This document shows, piece by piece, positions 1-12,968 of a stretch of 64,000 nucleotides of DNA. Position 1 is the first letter of the stretch, and the number at the start of each line of letters is the position of its first letter. Where the stretch lies: assembly GCF_043290135.1 (NCBI RefSeq), contig NC_134709.1:63961056-64025055 (forward strand), in the 5' to 3' direction. The notes under the pieces are model-generated. The model was not told where the DNA came from. It saw nothing but the letters and a program-made list of their open reading frames with translations, and made no database searches. Both the position numbers and the translations under genes were made by a program. The DNA comes from Rhipicephalus microplus (Eukaryota; Arthropoda; Arachnida; Ixodida; Ixodidae).

Positions 1-113
1 AGAAGACACCAGGGAAATTCCGGCTTTGTGTAAAATTATTTCATTACGATAGCATATATATGGGCACTCTCAGCTGAAGCTTGCCGCCAGTGTCGGCGGA
101 GCCGTCTTTCACC

Positions 114-116
<3 letters not shown>

Positions 117-211
<95 letters not shown>
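117..211. repeat. (TA)n microsatellite
   Basis: Uninterrupted TA dinucleotide tract of about 95 bp. It generates the artificial Tyr-Ile open frames seen on both strands here and has no coding meaning. It directly precedes a tRNA-like sequence on the minus strand, so it may be the 3' tail of a tRNA-headed SINE read on that strand. Confidence 0.97.
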
Positions 212-212
<1 letters not shown>

Positions 213-243
213 CAAAACGCAAGAAAGAAAAATAATCCCGAAA

Positions 244-328
244 AAGACTCAGGTGGTCGGAATCGAACGTCTGACCTCTAAATTGTGAGTGCGACATGTT
301 GGCCACTGCTCCACGAAGGAGCACCTCC
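244..328 (-). repeat. tRNA-like SINE head, degenerate
   Basis: On the minus strand the segment contains a B-box-like GTTCGATTCCG and an upstream GGAGCAGTGG resembling an A box, at tRNA-like spacing. The acceptor ends still pair (AGGTG with CACCT), but the T stem pairs poorly, so this is a tRNA-derived repeat or pseudogene and not a functional tRNA. The TA tract follows it in the reading direction, as a SINE tail would. Confidence 0.5.
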
Positions 329-569
329 TACAACGTCGAAACGGCAAGCTATTTATATCTACCACTTACCGCTGGCGATAACTATCTAGGAGGAACTATC
401 GTGTTTTCAGTGTTACCAGCGAGATGGCGCAGTGAGCGCGCGTCGTCTAATGATACTGTAAATGCTACCTTTTCCACAGTAACTCTACGGTTGCATAGGA
501 CGTACGCTACATGAACTTCACCATTCACTACAACTCCGGCCTCCACCCGGCCTACATCAACGTGAAGCT

Positions 570-835
570 TCACTTCTCTGCCGCCTTTGGCTGGGAGTTG
601 CTTTAACGAAAGCTTATACCACGCTCATCGGAACGACTGACAGTGTGGCATACGATATTTGCGGCACCGATGAAAATGTCGGACACCTGCTACGCCACTG
701 TCCTGGATTTGCGACAGAGAGACAAGTACTTGCCAACGCATTGCGGCGAAAGGATGTTATTGTGCACTTCCCTGATCCCCACTGTAGGGTAGCCAAGCGG
801 GTGTCTTTCTGGTTAAGCTCCCTGCCTTTCTTCCT
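570..835 (+). pseudogene. LINE ORF2 C-terminal zinc-finger fragment
   Basis: A plus-strand frame, open from about 570 to 990, reads ...DICGTDENVGHLLRHCPGF..., the shape of the Cys/His box (E-x-x-x-H-x-L-x-x-C-P) that follows the RNase H or RT region in many non-LTR retrotransposon ORF2 proteins; the first cysteine pair is reduced to one. No upstream RT is present, so this is a decayed 3' remnant. The frame beyond about 835 becomes hydrophobic low-complexity and probably lies outside the element. Confidence 0.6.
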
Positions 836-2042
836 TTTGTTGCTTCGTTTCTTCCTTGCTATGGTCGCTTCGCCGTTGGCGTTCTACACAACGGTCGCCT
901 CTGCCGAACTCTGTCAACTGAGACCCGTGAGAGCACGTCTAGCCTTATTATTTTTTTCCCTTAGCTTCAAACTTTCGCGAAATGTAAATTAACATGAATG
1001 AAGAAACAATTCAGTGTACGACTGACCTGACTTGAGCAAAGACGAGCTTCGTGAGAGAGGAAAATACCCAGCCTCTCTTTTTTCATTGCAAACTTTTTTT
1101 TTCCTGCATGTTATGGTGTCACTTCTGGCAGCCCGTCTCAAAGCCGTACATGGATGTTGGCAGAGTGGTGCAAAAGGGCCACGTACCACCCCATCTCTCT
1201 CTCTCTCCCTCCACACAAGCTATTCCCTCCCCACCTCCCTAATGCAATACATGTTCGCTATTCCTAAAATAAGATACTGCTGACGTCAATGTTGAAAGCT
1301 TAAGGCGGACGGGGAGGGAAAGTAGCGGAAGGTTGGAAGGCATGGCCGGACGAGAGCAACGGAAGGTTGTTCTTTTTTTTTTTTTTTGACATCGGGAATG
1401 TTTGCATGCCGAGTTCGTTCTCTGGGCTGACTCGCCGATCGTGTTTATTTGCAAAACACTCGCCCATGAGGATTTTTAGAAACTCCGAACTTACTATCGG
1501 CGCAACACCAAAGCTTTCACCTAAGTTATCGAGCTACTGCACGCCCGGCGTGTCCCCTGGAGGCTGCTCGCGAGTGCAATGAGTCTCGATCGATTGCTAC
1601 TAAATTACGACATTCGTATATACGCGTTTAAGTTTGGTACCAGTACATTTCACTTAAAAATCAGCCGCGACATTCGTCATTAGCTTGTTTCCATGCCCGC
1701 AGTAGAATGTCCATCGTCCGGTTCCATGGTTTGAATGAAGACGAGATACAGACTAATGCTTCTTGCTATTGTCTTTATAAGTGTTTGTCCTAAACACGGA
1801 CGATACGTCTAAACACTGGCGTGTGCATGGGGGAAGAGGGAGGCGGCCACGCAGTTGGCGAGGAGGCATGCCCCCCTCAATTACCTAGAGTTGGTGAGGG
1901 GTAACACAGTTATTCGTACCCACACCTTCCCCCTCTCGGACATTTACCGTCGTTGTTTGAAGGGCAGTCTTACTGCTATGCTGTATTTTTTTTGCGATAA
2001 ATACATCTGGACATATTCGACCGCGCGCTACTCAGACGTTAG
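836..2042. other. No gene recognised
   Basis: This AT-moderate stretch has CT-rich runs near 1195-1235 and a poly-T run near 1373-1387. No exon with credible splice sites, no RNA gene and no familiar repeat was recognised. Open frames here are short and lack known domains. Confidence 0.4.
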
Positions 2043-2260
<218 letters not shown>

Positions 2261-2589
2261 CTCACTCGCTAGCAGTTACGCAACAAGTCCGAATCAGCTG
2301 CAATAGCCATGGCCATTGCGGACACGGAACACAGAAAGAAGACGGCAGTCATACCGTTCAACTCGTGGTCGGCATGTCGCCCGTTTCTTAATGGGACGGC
2401 ACTCGAAGTAGTTCGTCAGATCCTTGAACAAACTTTGAGAGATAACTGTGACATCATCCGGTGTCCAGCAAACGAGTGCTCAGAGAATAACACTTCGACA
2501 TTCCATATAGCCCGAGGCTTCTGCAACCGATTTATGACTGCCATGGGCCCACCGCGAGACTTTTTTTCATCTTATGCCACGTGTCGTAC

Positions 2590-2602
2590 GTCCGCGATGT
2601 AT

Positions 2603-2636
<34 letters not shown>

Positions 2637-2840
2637 AAGTAGTAGTAGTAGTAGTAGTAGTTGCTGTTGTTGTTGTTGTTGTTGTTGTCGTAGTAGGTAG
2701 CCACCTTTCGTTTAGTGCTTCGAATGTCCGCTAGATGGAGGTACTTTCATATGATGAATATAGGATGAAAAGATGCGAGGTGGCGGTACTTGGAGTGTTC
2801 ACTAGCTAAACGAATGGATCCACGGACGGACGGACGGACG

Positions 2841-2939
<99 letters not shown>

Positions 2940-3050
2940 GGAAGCAAGAACAAGCGGACAGACGGAAGCGCGGACGAACTGATGGACGCTTCGCCCCACT
3001 GATCATCATTCAGTCCGTAGATATGCTGATATTTTTTCTACAGCAGCGCG
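2590..3050 (+). repeat. GACG/CAGA-tract dispersed repeat, copy 1
   Basis: Left part: a (GTA)n/(GTT)n tract at about 2602-2697, then an arm with TAGCCACC, TTTAGTGCTT and GGCGGTACTTGGAGTGTTCACTAG. The core is (GGAC)n then (CAGA)n at about 2819-2942. The right arm has GGACGCTTCGCCCCACT and a TCAGTCCGTAGATATGCTG block. The same arms flank tracts at 3630-4262, 17045-18065 (inverted) and 44155-44460, defining a dispersed family. It has no coding capacity; frames across it are repetitive Asp-Arg-Gln-Thr or Cys-Leu-Ser-Val. Confidence 0.8.
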
Positions 3051-3629
3051 AGGAATGCAGAGTCTACCGTGACCTACGGAAAGCGCCTAACAGGCGGCGG
3101 AATAGGGTCTGGCGACGCATTCTAGCAGCTTAAATCGTTCCACGTAATAAACAACCCAGATTTCTGGATGTCTGTCTATGGTGCCCACACACACACACGT
3201 TCATGTCACGTCGGGGCAGTCGGAAATGCCTCCAGATAGGCGTCCAGGTAGGCCTCCAGAAAGTTGTTATTGCAGTTGTGTCTGACAAATAAAACAAGCT
3301 TTTACATTCCCTTTCTCTTGTTCATTCATAGGAAGAGCCTCATTCTGGCAGACCATTACGCTTTCAGGGAGTATAGGATGCATTGTTGCTTGTTGGCCAG
3401 TTCGCAAAAATATTAAATGTTATGTGTCGTCAAGAAAATTCTGCGTGACGTCAGCAGCAAAAAAAAGTGATGTACAGTTTCCTTCATGGTTAAAAGCGTC
3501 GCCGACCAAGACTCCCCGGTTTAAACAGACTGAATAAAGTGAATGGCATGACGACCCCTCACCGCCGCTGTATCGACAGACCCCGGACGCTTTAATCAAA
3601 AGAAGGAGGTGTGCTCCCTGCCAGTGGAA
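3051..3629. other. No gene recognised
   Basis: Spacer between two copies of the GACG-tract repeat. It contains a short CA run near 3187 and no supported exon or RNA gene. Confidence 0.4.
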
Positions 3630-3980
3630 AGTTTTTTAGGAGGCGAAGCTACTTATTCTGTGGCTAGTGCGTCCCCCATTGTCGTAGTACATAACCTGTG
3701 GCACATACCCACATACCAGTAACAGATACCCGCCCTCGGGCACATATCCACATGTCCACATGTTATGAAAAACGTAGCATGACGTCCTTATTACGCTCTC
3801 GGTGTTAACAAAGCGCTTACAGCAGAAATGTGGTAAATACTCTCGTTTAGTCCTTGGATTGTCCGCTGAATGGCGGTACTTGTATGTGATGAATATATAA
3901 GAAGAAGCGAGATGGTGGTACTTGAAGTGTTCACTAGATGGACGCACGGACGCATGGACGGACAGACAGACAAGCAGATG

Positions 3981-4036
<56 letters not shown>

Positions 4037-4262
4037 CATGGACGTACGGACGGAAGGATGGGTGAATGGACGCACGAACAGGCGCACGTCAGGATGGACT
4101 GTCGCACGGACGCACAGACGAATGGACGCACGGGCGAGCGCATCAACGGACACACGAACAGGCACACGTACGGTTGGACGGACGTACGAACGGATTGACG
4201 AACGCTTCACCCCACTCATTATCAGTCATTCCGTGTATATGCTGTGAATTTTTTCCCACTCC
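3630..4262 (+). repeat. GACG/CAGA-tract dispersed repeat, copy 2
   Basis: It begins with a GGCGAAGCT head near 3641, continues with a left arm (TTTAGTCCTTGGATTGTCCG, GGCGGTACTTGTATG) and a tract of GGAC, CAGA (about 3985-4036) and GACG variants, and ends with CGCTTCACCCCACTCATT near 4202 and the GTATATGCTGTGAATTTTTT block. The head GGCGAAGC and tail GCTTCGCC are inverse complements in the family, suggesting a short terminal inverted repeat. The tract differs in length and purity from copy 1. Confidence 0.8.
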
Positions 4263-5456
4263 TATTTCCGCACATTTATGCCAACAGTGCTAAAAACAAC
4301 GCCCCCTATACTTCCCTTGGATTGATTATCTTTTAGCTTTATTATGTTGCGTCCCCCTGGTTAACAGATGAGCCCAGCCTTCCAAGACACGTACCCCAGA
4401 AAAGAAGACAGATGACCACATACGCTGGGATCCAGCGTGTGTCATCGTCAACTTCTTCTCTTGGGTGCGTTTCTTCGAAGGCCGAGTTCATTGATTTCTC
4501 CAATCTATGTATACGAACAGGTCGAACACCGGACTCTCCTGCGATATGTTCCTTCTGGTGTTGCATTTCAAGAACTGCATACTTCCCACCCCCGAATCCC
4601 GATAGTCAGTTACAAGAGGCAGGCTGATAATTGTGAGAAACAGTTTCCTAAAATTAACTAGAGGGCACTCTGGCTCTGCAGTCATTCAGCCACGATGGGA
4701 ATGATGCGTAGTACAGTAATTTACCTAGTATTTGTGCTTGCGGGCTTAAATGCCAAGTAAAGTGTGAATTCAAATAACTAGAATTTACGTTTGCTGTGTG
4801 CAACCTTTCGCCTCGAGTGTCCTTGCACGCAGAGGAAATGCACAAGAAGCTTGTAAAAGTTCTTGCAAGGTGGCCACGACAATAAAGACAAGTATAACAA
4901 CTACACAATAGCTTCCCGGGATAAGTCGCATACACGACTTCCTTGGGAAGGCCAGTGGGGACAGCAAAGGCCAACGCTGGCTGGGAGTCAATCCCAATTC
5001 TTTCTGGTTGTACGCAAACGTCCTTAAGTTTTGTCGTGGCCACCTTTAAGAACCTCCATAAGCAAATAGACAGCATCATCCTTTTCACAAAGCCAGTAAA
5101 ACAAAGCTATTTCTCCACTTTGAACATACTTTAGGTGCGTCCAAATAGTGCTATCGACTGGGGATGTAGTACCATACTAGCTGCATTGCTTACTCTTAGC
5201 CTGTGAGACTGGCAATAATCGAATGTTCCATCCGTTTTTACGCTGGCCGAGGGCAGTAACAAATGAAATGTACAGGTTAGCAGTAGTCTACATAGTAAAG
5301 AGGAAAGAAAACAGGCACAAAGACTCAAAAAGAGAAGTTTCTTCCAGGGAAAAAAGACTCCGAAGTTCCCAATGCAGCCTTTCTCTCCCCTTCCCGTAGC
5401 ATGCACCATGGCTGTTCTGTGCAGCCGAGTCTGCAACGGGGCCTCCCCACAGCAGG
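4263..5456. other. 3' flank of Reeler gene B
   Basis: This lies downstream of the gene B stop codon on the minus strand and should hold its 3' untranslated region. The only AATAAA seen on the minus strand is at 4338-4343, about 1.1 kb from the stop, which makes it an uncertain poly(A) signal. No other gene is supported; the open frames on both strands show no domain. Confidence 0.35.
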
Positions 5457-5621
5457 CTAACTGGCGGGCAGATTGTGTCCGAGGCCGAGCACTGCGACAA
5501 GGCCGAGGGCCACGGCGACCAACCAAGATGACAGGCCCGAGCAGGAGGCGGTGCCTTTCGAGTGCGCGTCCTTGCCCGCATCCCCGGCGTCCTTGTGACC
5601 ATTGCCGCCATTGGAATGTTG
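5457..5621 (-). CDS. Gene B exon 5: linker and hydrophobic tail
   Basis: The acceptor is TCTGCACGCAG; the exon starts in phase 0 and ends at TAG (5459-5457). It encodes QHSNGGNGHKDAGDAGKDAH, then a segment ending SSWLVAVALGLVAVLGLG and a short polar end. The arrangement parallels exon 5 of gene A: charged linker, hydrophobic stretch, short tail. Confidence 0.8.
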   Translation of the reverse strand, partial: QHSNGGNGHKDAGDAGKDAHSKGTASCSGLSSWLVAVALGLVAVLGLGHNLPAS

Positions 5622-8600
5622 CTGCGTGCAGAGACAAATAGTTCGTGCTTAAAAAGCTTCGCACCAGCTGTGACAACACAGAAACAGCAGTATATTGTAA
5701 CCTCTTCGTTTACTACAGTGATCGTGTTGCCTATTAGCAGAACAAGTACTCCTGCCTAGCATTGGAATAAACCTTCCTGGTCACACCACGGTCACGCACG
5801 TAGCTCTCATCGCTCTTAAAAGCAACTTAATAATTCCACCACTCCACAAAAACACTGACCAAGAGCATAATCCAGCGAGACGCGAAGCTAGAGCCAAGGC
5901 CCTTCACAAGCGCTTCCCTCCTAATTCTCCCGCGGTATACGTAGACACGGCCTGATATGCAGATAATCCAGCTTTCACAATAGCCGATGTTGAAAGATTT
6001 CAAAAACTGTTCGCTAGTACGTCCATTCCAAATTTTACAGACTCCCTGGAAGCAGACAAGGCGGCAAATGCCTCAGCCATTCTTCACTCCTTATTTTCTC
6101 CAATTTTAAAATGCAATTCGCAATTTCGCGATTATGAAAATCTACTCTCCGGCTGCTAGAACTCTTCAATTATCTTCTCCGCCTGATCTCATCATCCTCC
6201 TGTGGGTCCCTGCGAACTGTGGACACCCAGACCACACGGCCGCTCACACCCAAGCCCGAAAACTCGTCAACCAGGCTCAAAGCGACCTGCCTTCGCTTCT
6301 AGGTGCCAGGGATCGGCTCCTCAGCTACGATGATGCCACGCTCTTTTACCAAAATTCCCGCCTAACGTATCCTCCACCACATAAAATTTTTTGAATTAGT
6401 GGCAAGGATTTGTGGTGAAGACTTCAAACGAACACAGTCGTGACTCCTTTCCTCCTCTCTCTTTTTACGCATGGCAGAACCTCTTCTCATTGCACCTTGT
6501 GCCCTAACGCCAGAGGATACTTCAATAACGTATTTCTGAGTTGCCCTAACAAACACAAGCCCCCGTGGCAAGAGTCAGAAGCCCAGAAGCGATGGGGGGG
6601 CTGCTCTGCGGAGCTCGCAGGTGCGATTCCACCTCCGGACAGTGAGCTGGGCTAGATGTGTCGCCGAAGCACACAAGTAGTGCCCGGCCACACAGAGCAG
6701 CCGAGGGGCCGTCGTCATGCTGCTTACACTTACACTTCCCAACCACCTCCCTCAAATGATTCTTTCATGAATCAATCAAGTTGCTTACGTACCTCTTCAA
6801 TGCGACTGTTGCATCAGCTTCCACATTTGCATATTTTCGCTCTTGGTAAGCTTATTTGAAGCTTGCTACACTGAATACGACGTCCTTTGTGCCATCTTCT
6901 CAGCAGGCGGCTGCTTTTACTCGACCTTTCGCAGCCTGCCATGGAGAAAATGAATAACCATATTCCCAGGATTTAGGGACCTCTGTAGGTAGTGCCATTT
7001 CTAGGCGGCAGTAACGGTGTCCTGCGATAACTGAATGGGAAATAGGCCAAAAAATTGTATTTTTCTAAATGTGCGGGTTATCTAAAACGACTCCAATATA
7101 TATACAGCAGAGACCTGCTTGAACATTTTCGTAAAATTTGAGTACCGCAGTACAAGTTATGTGGCTTTCTAAGGCAAGCACCGATCACTGGAAATACATG
7201 GGGCCTCATTGTGAAATACTGAACACTCCGGAAAGCCACATAGTTTGAAGCCCGACACTGTAAAAAAAAACAGTGTACTTCTGTTGCCTCTGCTGTTTAA
7301 AAAAATACTCAATCTCTGTTATTTAGAAGCGGGAGCCGTTTTTGACGAATGGTTTTTTTTCGTCGGATATTTTTTTCGCCTAGTTTCCACTCAGTTACGA
7401 TACGCTGCTGCTGTCGCCAAAGATAGATGGCGCTCCGCGCAAGTTTCCTCATGTCCTGTTCATGAGCGCCGGCGAAGTAGCCACAAAACCTTCACCTGGC
7501 TGCGTGTTTCAGCAGCGGCGAGGCTACGAGCGAACGGCGTGGTGCGACGTCATGTGGTGTGACGTCACGACCGCCACACTTTCACTGCGGCAGCGCAACG
7601 CCACTGCGACGAGATGAATGACGCAGGGAGACATGACGTAGTAGAGCCATGTCTTCCTGTCACTTAATCTAATAACTATCATTTGGTTCCCTTGCGTTTT
7701 TTTAGAAAAGTTGCACTTAGCACTTTTCTATAACGAACCGCTTCGTACTCATAAAGCACGTGCTCTTCGAGACAATTTACCATTCAACACTACACGCTAA
7801 AGAATTAAAGGCTCGTGAAGTAGACGATGACTACTGTTTAGGGCAAAAGCGACTATCCATGAGTCACAAACTCCTTTGCCCCCTTATGTGTAGTGCTGCG
7901 AGTGCGAAAAATACGCGCTTCTGCAAAATACATGCCATGTACTCGCCTTGGGGATCGTTTGCTCCCCGGATTCTGCCTCGTAGAACATGGTGGCGTTTTC
8001 AACGACGGTCAACCTGCAAGAAAAAATAGTTAAATTAGAAAGAGCAGCTCTATGCCTGCTTATGTAAGAAACTGATACCACATCCCACACGCACGAAATA
8101 AAATGGCTGCGGCCCTGACAGAGTCGTAGGGGAGCGTACACATTAATAAACATACAACACGCCGGGTCACCGTAATCTGAATCGCTACCCGTCAAGATTG
8201 CGAAAAGTGTTTGATATCGTTCCACACTGTGTAGGTGGATGGCCAGTGTAGTTGACGGGCTCGAGGGTCGCTTATGCTCTCATCAGCATTTTTCATAGGC
8301 ACGCTGCTGCTCGGGCCTTCTCACAACTCTGATGCTGCTGTGTGTAGCATGGTACTTTGAAACCAACTCATGGCCACCCTGAGGGCCCGGGAACGTCACT
8401 GGGACGTTCCGCTTCATGCCACTATTCTAGACAGAGCCATCTGGCTCAGCTAGCGGGATCAATTGCCTCTTCTCGCTTCTGCCACTTTAAGACCACAATA
8501 AAGCTCTTACTGTCACAATGCGTGGTCAACCCATATTCGCCACACGCAAACGCAGCCCCTACACTCGACTGACAGGCCGGAACACGTACACAAGGCGTAC

Positions 8601-11600
8601 CATTCCGCTAAAAACCTGCTGATGTAATGCCTCCGAGATCGGCTCACCTTTGGGCGATCGTCAAAGTGCATTCATGACATCATCGTGTGACTTTACGATG
8701 ACGTCACTGACGTTGGTCAATTTAGGCATCGTCATGACTTCCAACTGTATGATGTCAAGTGGCATCGCGGCTCACGCTCAAGGAGACGGGCATGCCATTT
8801 CTCTTTTTATATCGAAAGCAAATATATATCAACTGAAGCAAAACTGCGATTCCGCCTAGTTGGAACATACCTATCTTGGAATTTTCGCGCAAGCACAACA
8901 CTGACATATATGAACATTGACAACAGGTTTTCGCCGCCGTCGCCGTCATGTTCCTCATAATGTCGAAATCGATAACATCCTCCCACGCATCCTGCGTTCC
9001 ACGCGCCGGTAAAAAGCATACGAGCGCTGACACCGAAAGCGGCTGAACCGGAGATGAAACGAGTCGGCCCATCTCCATTGCACTGAGGGTGCACGCGATA
9101 ACATCAACCCTCTAGCAAGGCCTGCCATCTATTGGCATTCAAGCGAAGAGGAAACGCTTTGCGCGTCTTGAGGTCCCATGAATGGATGCCAGGGGACGAA
9201 AAGGGTGGAGTGTGCCACTCAAGCAGCATCTGTGAACTTTGATTATAAGGGCGTGTTTGCCATCGCTTGCACGCGCGTATGGGTTCCTCAGTATGGGTTC
9301 CAGCAAACGGCTAGTACGCCCTTCTACATGGTGTGTTCTAACCACCTTGCGTTGAGACGACGGACAGCACAAAAACCACTTCTCCACCTGGAGGGGCCGT
9401 ATTCTCTTACACCGGCGTTTTGTGGACTTATGCGAGATCGGATACAGAATAATACTCAGCTGATAGCGTTAGTTCGTATACCATTGCAAATAGTTGCCAT
9501 CGCATTCATATACTTCGCCCTAGTGGTGAATCTTTTTGCCCGTGGATGGACACTGACACGCGTTCTGAAATCATGAAGCGGCGTCTTGTATAACTCCGAT
9601 GAAATAATAAATGGTTATAAAAGCACAAACTTCTCCTGATATAAACCACCGCTTTGTTGTAAACATTCAAGTCATCTCGACCACACGCCGGTCTTGCCGC
9701 TCAGACGCACACCACAAAATGTATTTTTGCACAGAATGTCATTGATCCACCTTTCGTAACGGTCTGGTCGCCACGGCGGCGACTATTAGTTATGTATGCA
9801 GACTGCATGCATGATAGTAGAAAGTAAAAGTGAGGGTAAGGTCACGAGCGTGTATCCGGAACATCAATACCTCAGTCTGACTGCAAGTGGCATAGCAGGA
9901 ATACTATTGCGTTTGATCAGCTCCTCTGTCTTAATTTCTTTCAGTGGCAAACAGTTGGTGAAGAAACTCTCTGGAGAGTACAGGACGGGAGATGTGGTGG
10001 AGCCGGAATCTTGTACATAAACCCCTAGCATAAACTAAATCTCGGAGGCGATAGTCAGAGCAGGTCCGGGGCCCCGAAGTTTCATGAAAAAAAAAACACG
10101 TTACGCTTGTGTTTGGTACAAACAGCTCCCGGAAGGCAAGCTCCAGCTTTAGCATTCGATTAGCGTTTGACTGACCTTCTGGTAGACGGCGATGTGAAAA
10201 AAATAGCTTACGAACGCCTATGTCGTGAAACACAAAGCTCGCCATCGGCTATGCTAACTGCTGCAGCATTTCTAGAAAAACAAAAGTGTTTTCCCTCACC
10301 CCCCTTTGATGGCTGACTTTATCCGAGACGGCTGCATAAGTACGCATTACTTAGCAGTTCACGCTTGGTGTGCGTAGGCTTACCGTTGCTCTGAACTGCC
10401 GAAATGCGTGGATTCGAAACGGGACCGAGAGGGAACACTAATGCACAAGTCAAGCGCGTTTCCTGTGCTTCACCATTCTCTGTTGTTGGTCGATTGAGCA
10501 CTATCTGTTATTTGAAGTATTTTGGAGATATAGTTTTATAAACATTACATATGTACTACTTTGGTCCACCTTCATAAACATTACATATGCACTCCTAGAA
10601 CACAGCCGTCACGTCAGGTTAAAGTCAATCGTAGTTCTGTGCCATCCGCTGAAGTTGGCTTATGTAGCAGTGTCCAGGGCTACCGTATTAGCGAGCACCA
10701 GCGCTTTATATCAGCCCATCAGTTCTGGTGTTGATAATGTTCATGTTTCAGTTGGCATCGTTGCGCAGGAGCAAACGACTAGTTATATAAAAACATCTGC
10801 TCCTGTTCAACATATGTCGCTGTGTGCAACATTTGTAAATAGATCGAGCGTCATTTCATAATGTTGTCGCATGTACAAGTTCCAGTTGGCGTCGTTGCGC
10901 AGGTGCAAGCGACTGGTTATGTCAACATCTGTCTCTGTTCAACATATGTCTCTGTGTGCAACATTTGCAAATAGACCGAGCGTCGTTTCATAACGCCGTC
11001 GCTCAATAGAAAGTTACGACACGCACGATGACCTTCCCACCATATGCTTTGCATAACGTCGATCCCCAAAGTACGTGGGACCTGCTTTTTTTTCTTTTCA
11101 CTTCATCAGTTGAATTGGTTTTGCGAGGGCCTCTTTGAAAGCATGCCGTCCCACGTATATCATCGTACGCGGCGCATAACTTCACTGGGGACGGATGAAA
11201 AAGGAAGAAACCACAACCCCTTCATGTATCCTTCCCGAGTAAAGCGTTCAGCTGCCTGCAACGATGGATCAACCTACTAGCTCGATAAATATTGCCTGTT
11301 ACCCACTTGTTGATATATTACTGGTGCGCTTACTTGAACTTCAGAGCACCTTCATAACCAGACATGGCTTTCCACATGACAGTGAAGGGCGGGGTCATGT
11401 CATCAGCCGGATCCTTGTTCACTACAGCGGCCTGGAAGTAGAGAAGACAGTGCTGGTTATTTGGCGTATATTCTTGCAAAGTTAACCATGGCACGTCCTA
11501 CAGTGGTGGTAGGAGAACCTGCCTGCAAAGTATTGCCTTTGAATCGAGCGTGCTGTGGTAGGGATGCACACAGACAGCATTGGCCATATATTTGACAAAT

Positions 11601-12906
11601 TATACTGATTAAGTATTTTGACCTCCTTTGCACACCTGTATTAAGACTTCGTTCTATGCTCTTCGGAAAGACCACCGAGAATTCGTTTCCCCGACAGACC
11701 ACACACTCTTATCGAACTTGGTAATATAGAGCAATATGGCACCATACATAGGTGTGATACATGTGAGAGGGCTTAGCTTACAGCTCACGATATGTCCTTA
11801 TTGTATGCTCCAGATGGCGGAGGAATTTCAGACATTACAGCAATTCTGCGGTACATGCACCACGTTAGATTCGAGGTATGTCCTGCAGCGCTTGGTTGTG
11901 GGCCCTGTAAATGGTTTGTGCGAACATCGCTAACACACACACTCACGCAATATGCTCATTGCAATGAAACATCTTTTTATTTCGATAACAATCATGGGGA
12001 CAGTCTGAGCGAGCTTTTGCTGTCGCCGTTGCCGTAATCTCTCATATAAAGTCGAAATTGATAAGATTCCGAAGCACATAGCACGTACCACCCGCCGGTA
12101 ATGTGCAAGCAAAGCGACGGCCCCATTCGAAGCAGTAATTAAACAAACTGGCCCATCTCCGTCGCTCTGGGGGCACATGAGATAAGACACCCCCCACCCC
12201 TCTATCTTAGACCGGATGTCGGATGCTTCGCATTCGCAAGAAGTGCTTCGCATTTAGGAGTCGCTCTTCTGTATAATCCAGCTGTCTTTAACGGCTTTGC
12301 ATCGGGATGGTGTATGTAGCAGATTAGCAGTTTCCCATTTGCCTATATAGGGACGCGTGTTTTTTTTTTTTTCTAAATCCAGGTGTTGGTTAGGAGACGC
12401 GTGTTTTTTTTTTTTCTAAATCCAGGTGTTGGTTAGGAGTTCGCTTGTGTTGGCGCAGTAGTGTTCACCTGTGCTTAGACCACACTGGGGAGTGATGGTA
12501 AAAGCCTGGGGTCTGGTGCCAGGGCATTTCAAACCATCTAAAAGAGCGTTCGTTTACTATTCAATGGGTCGGCGAAATACAGAAATAGACCACTCACTCT
12601 TGGAGACAGTGAACGTCTTATTTAGTTGGTGCAAGGTAACGTTTATCCATTGCCCTCTTGAAACAAACTTGATTTCGCTGCATACTTGCGTTTGCGACTA
12701 GCTTGTAAAAAATGGTTTTCCACATATAGTAGCCATAAAGCGTTTACGGATCGCGAGGCAGAAGAAGAACTCGAACGTTTCCGTTGCCTTGAAAGACAGC
12801 CTTGAACTCAGATATGTGAGCTGTTTTCCATACACACTAACATTTTCCTAAATACAACAGTTCTAAATGTTTTGGTGCCAGCAGTAATCTCATTGGCAGT
12901 GATGGT

Positions 12907-12968
<62 letters not shown>

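Noticed and set aside
81..324. Open frames of Tyr-Ile repeats
   Set aside because: They are translations of the TA microsatellite on both strands.
2309..2734. 141-residue plus-strand frame
   Set aside because: The last third is poly-Val from a GTA/GTT tract and the first part has no recognisable domain or splice context.
2747..4219. Cys-Leu-Ser-Val or Arg-Thr-Asp repetitive proteins on both strands
   Set aside because: They are translations of CAGA/GACG tracts in the dispersed repeat copies.
4654..5088. 144-residue minus-strand frame downstream of gene B
   Set aside because: No domain, no splice support, and it lies where the gene B 3' UTR is expected.
5131..5679. 182-residue minus-strand frame over gene B exon 5
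   Set aside because: It is a different frame from the splice-consistent exon 5 and has no homology pattern.
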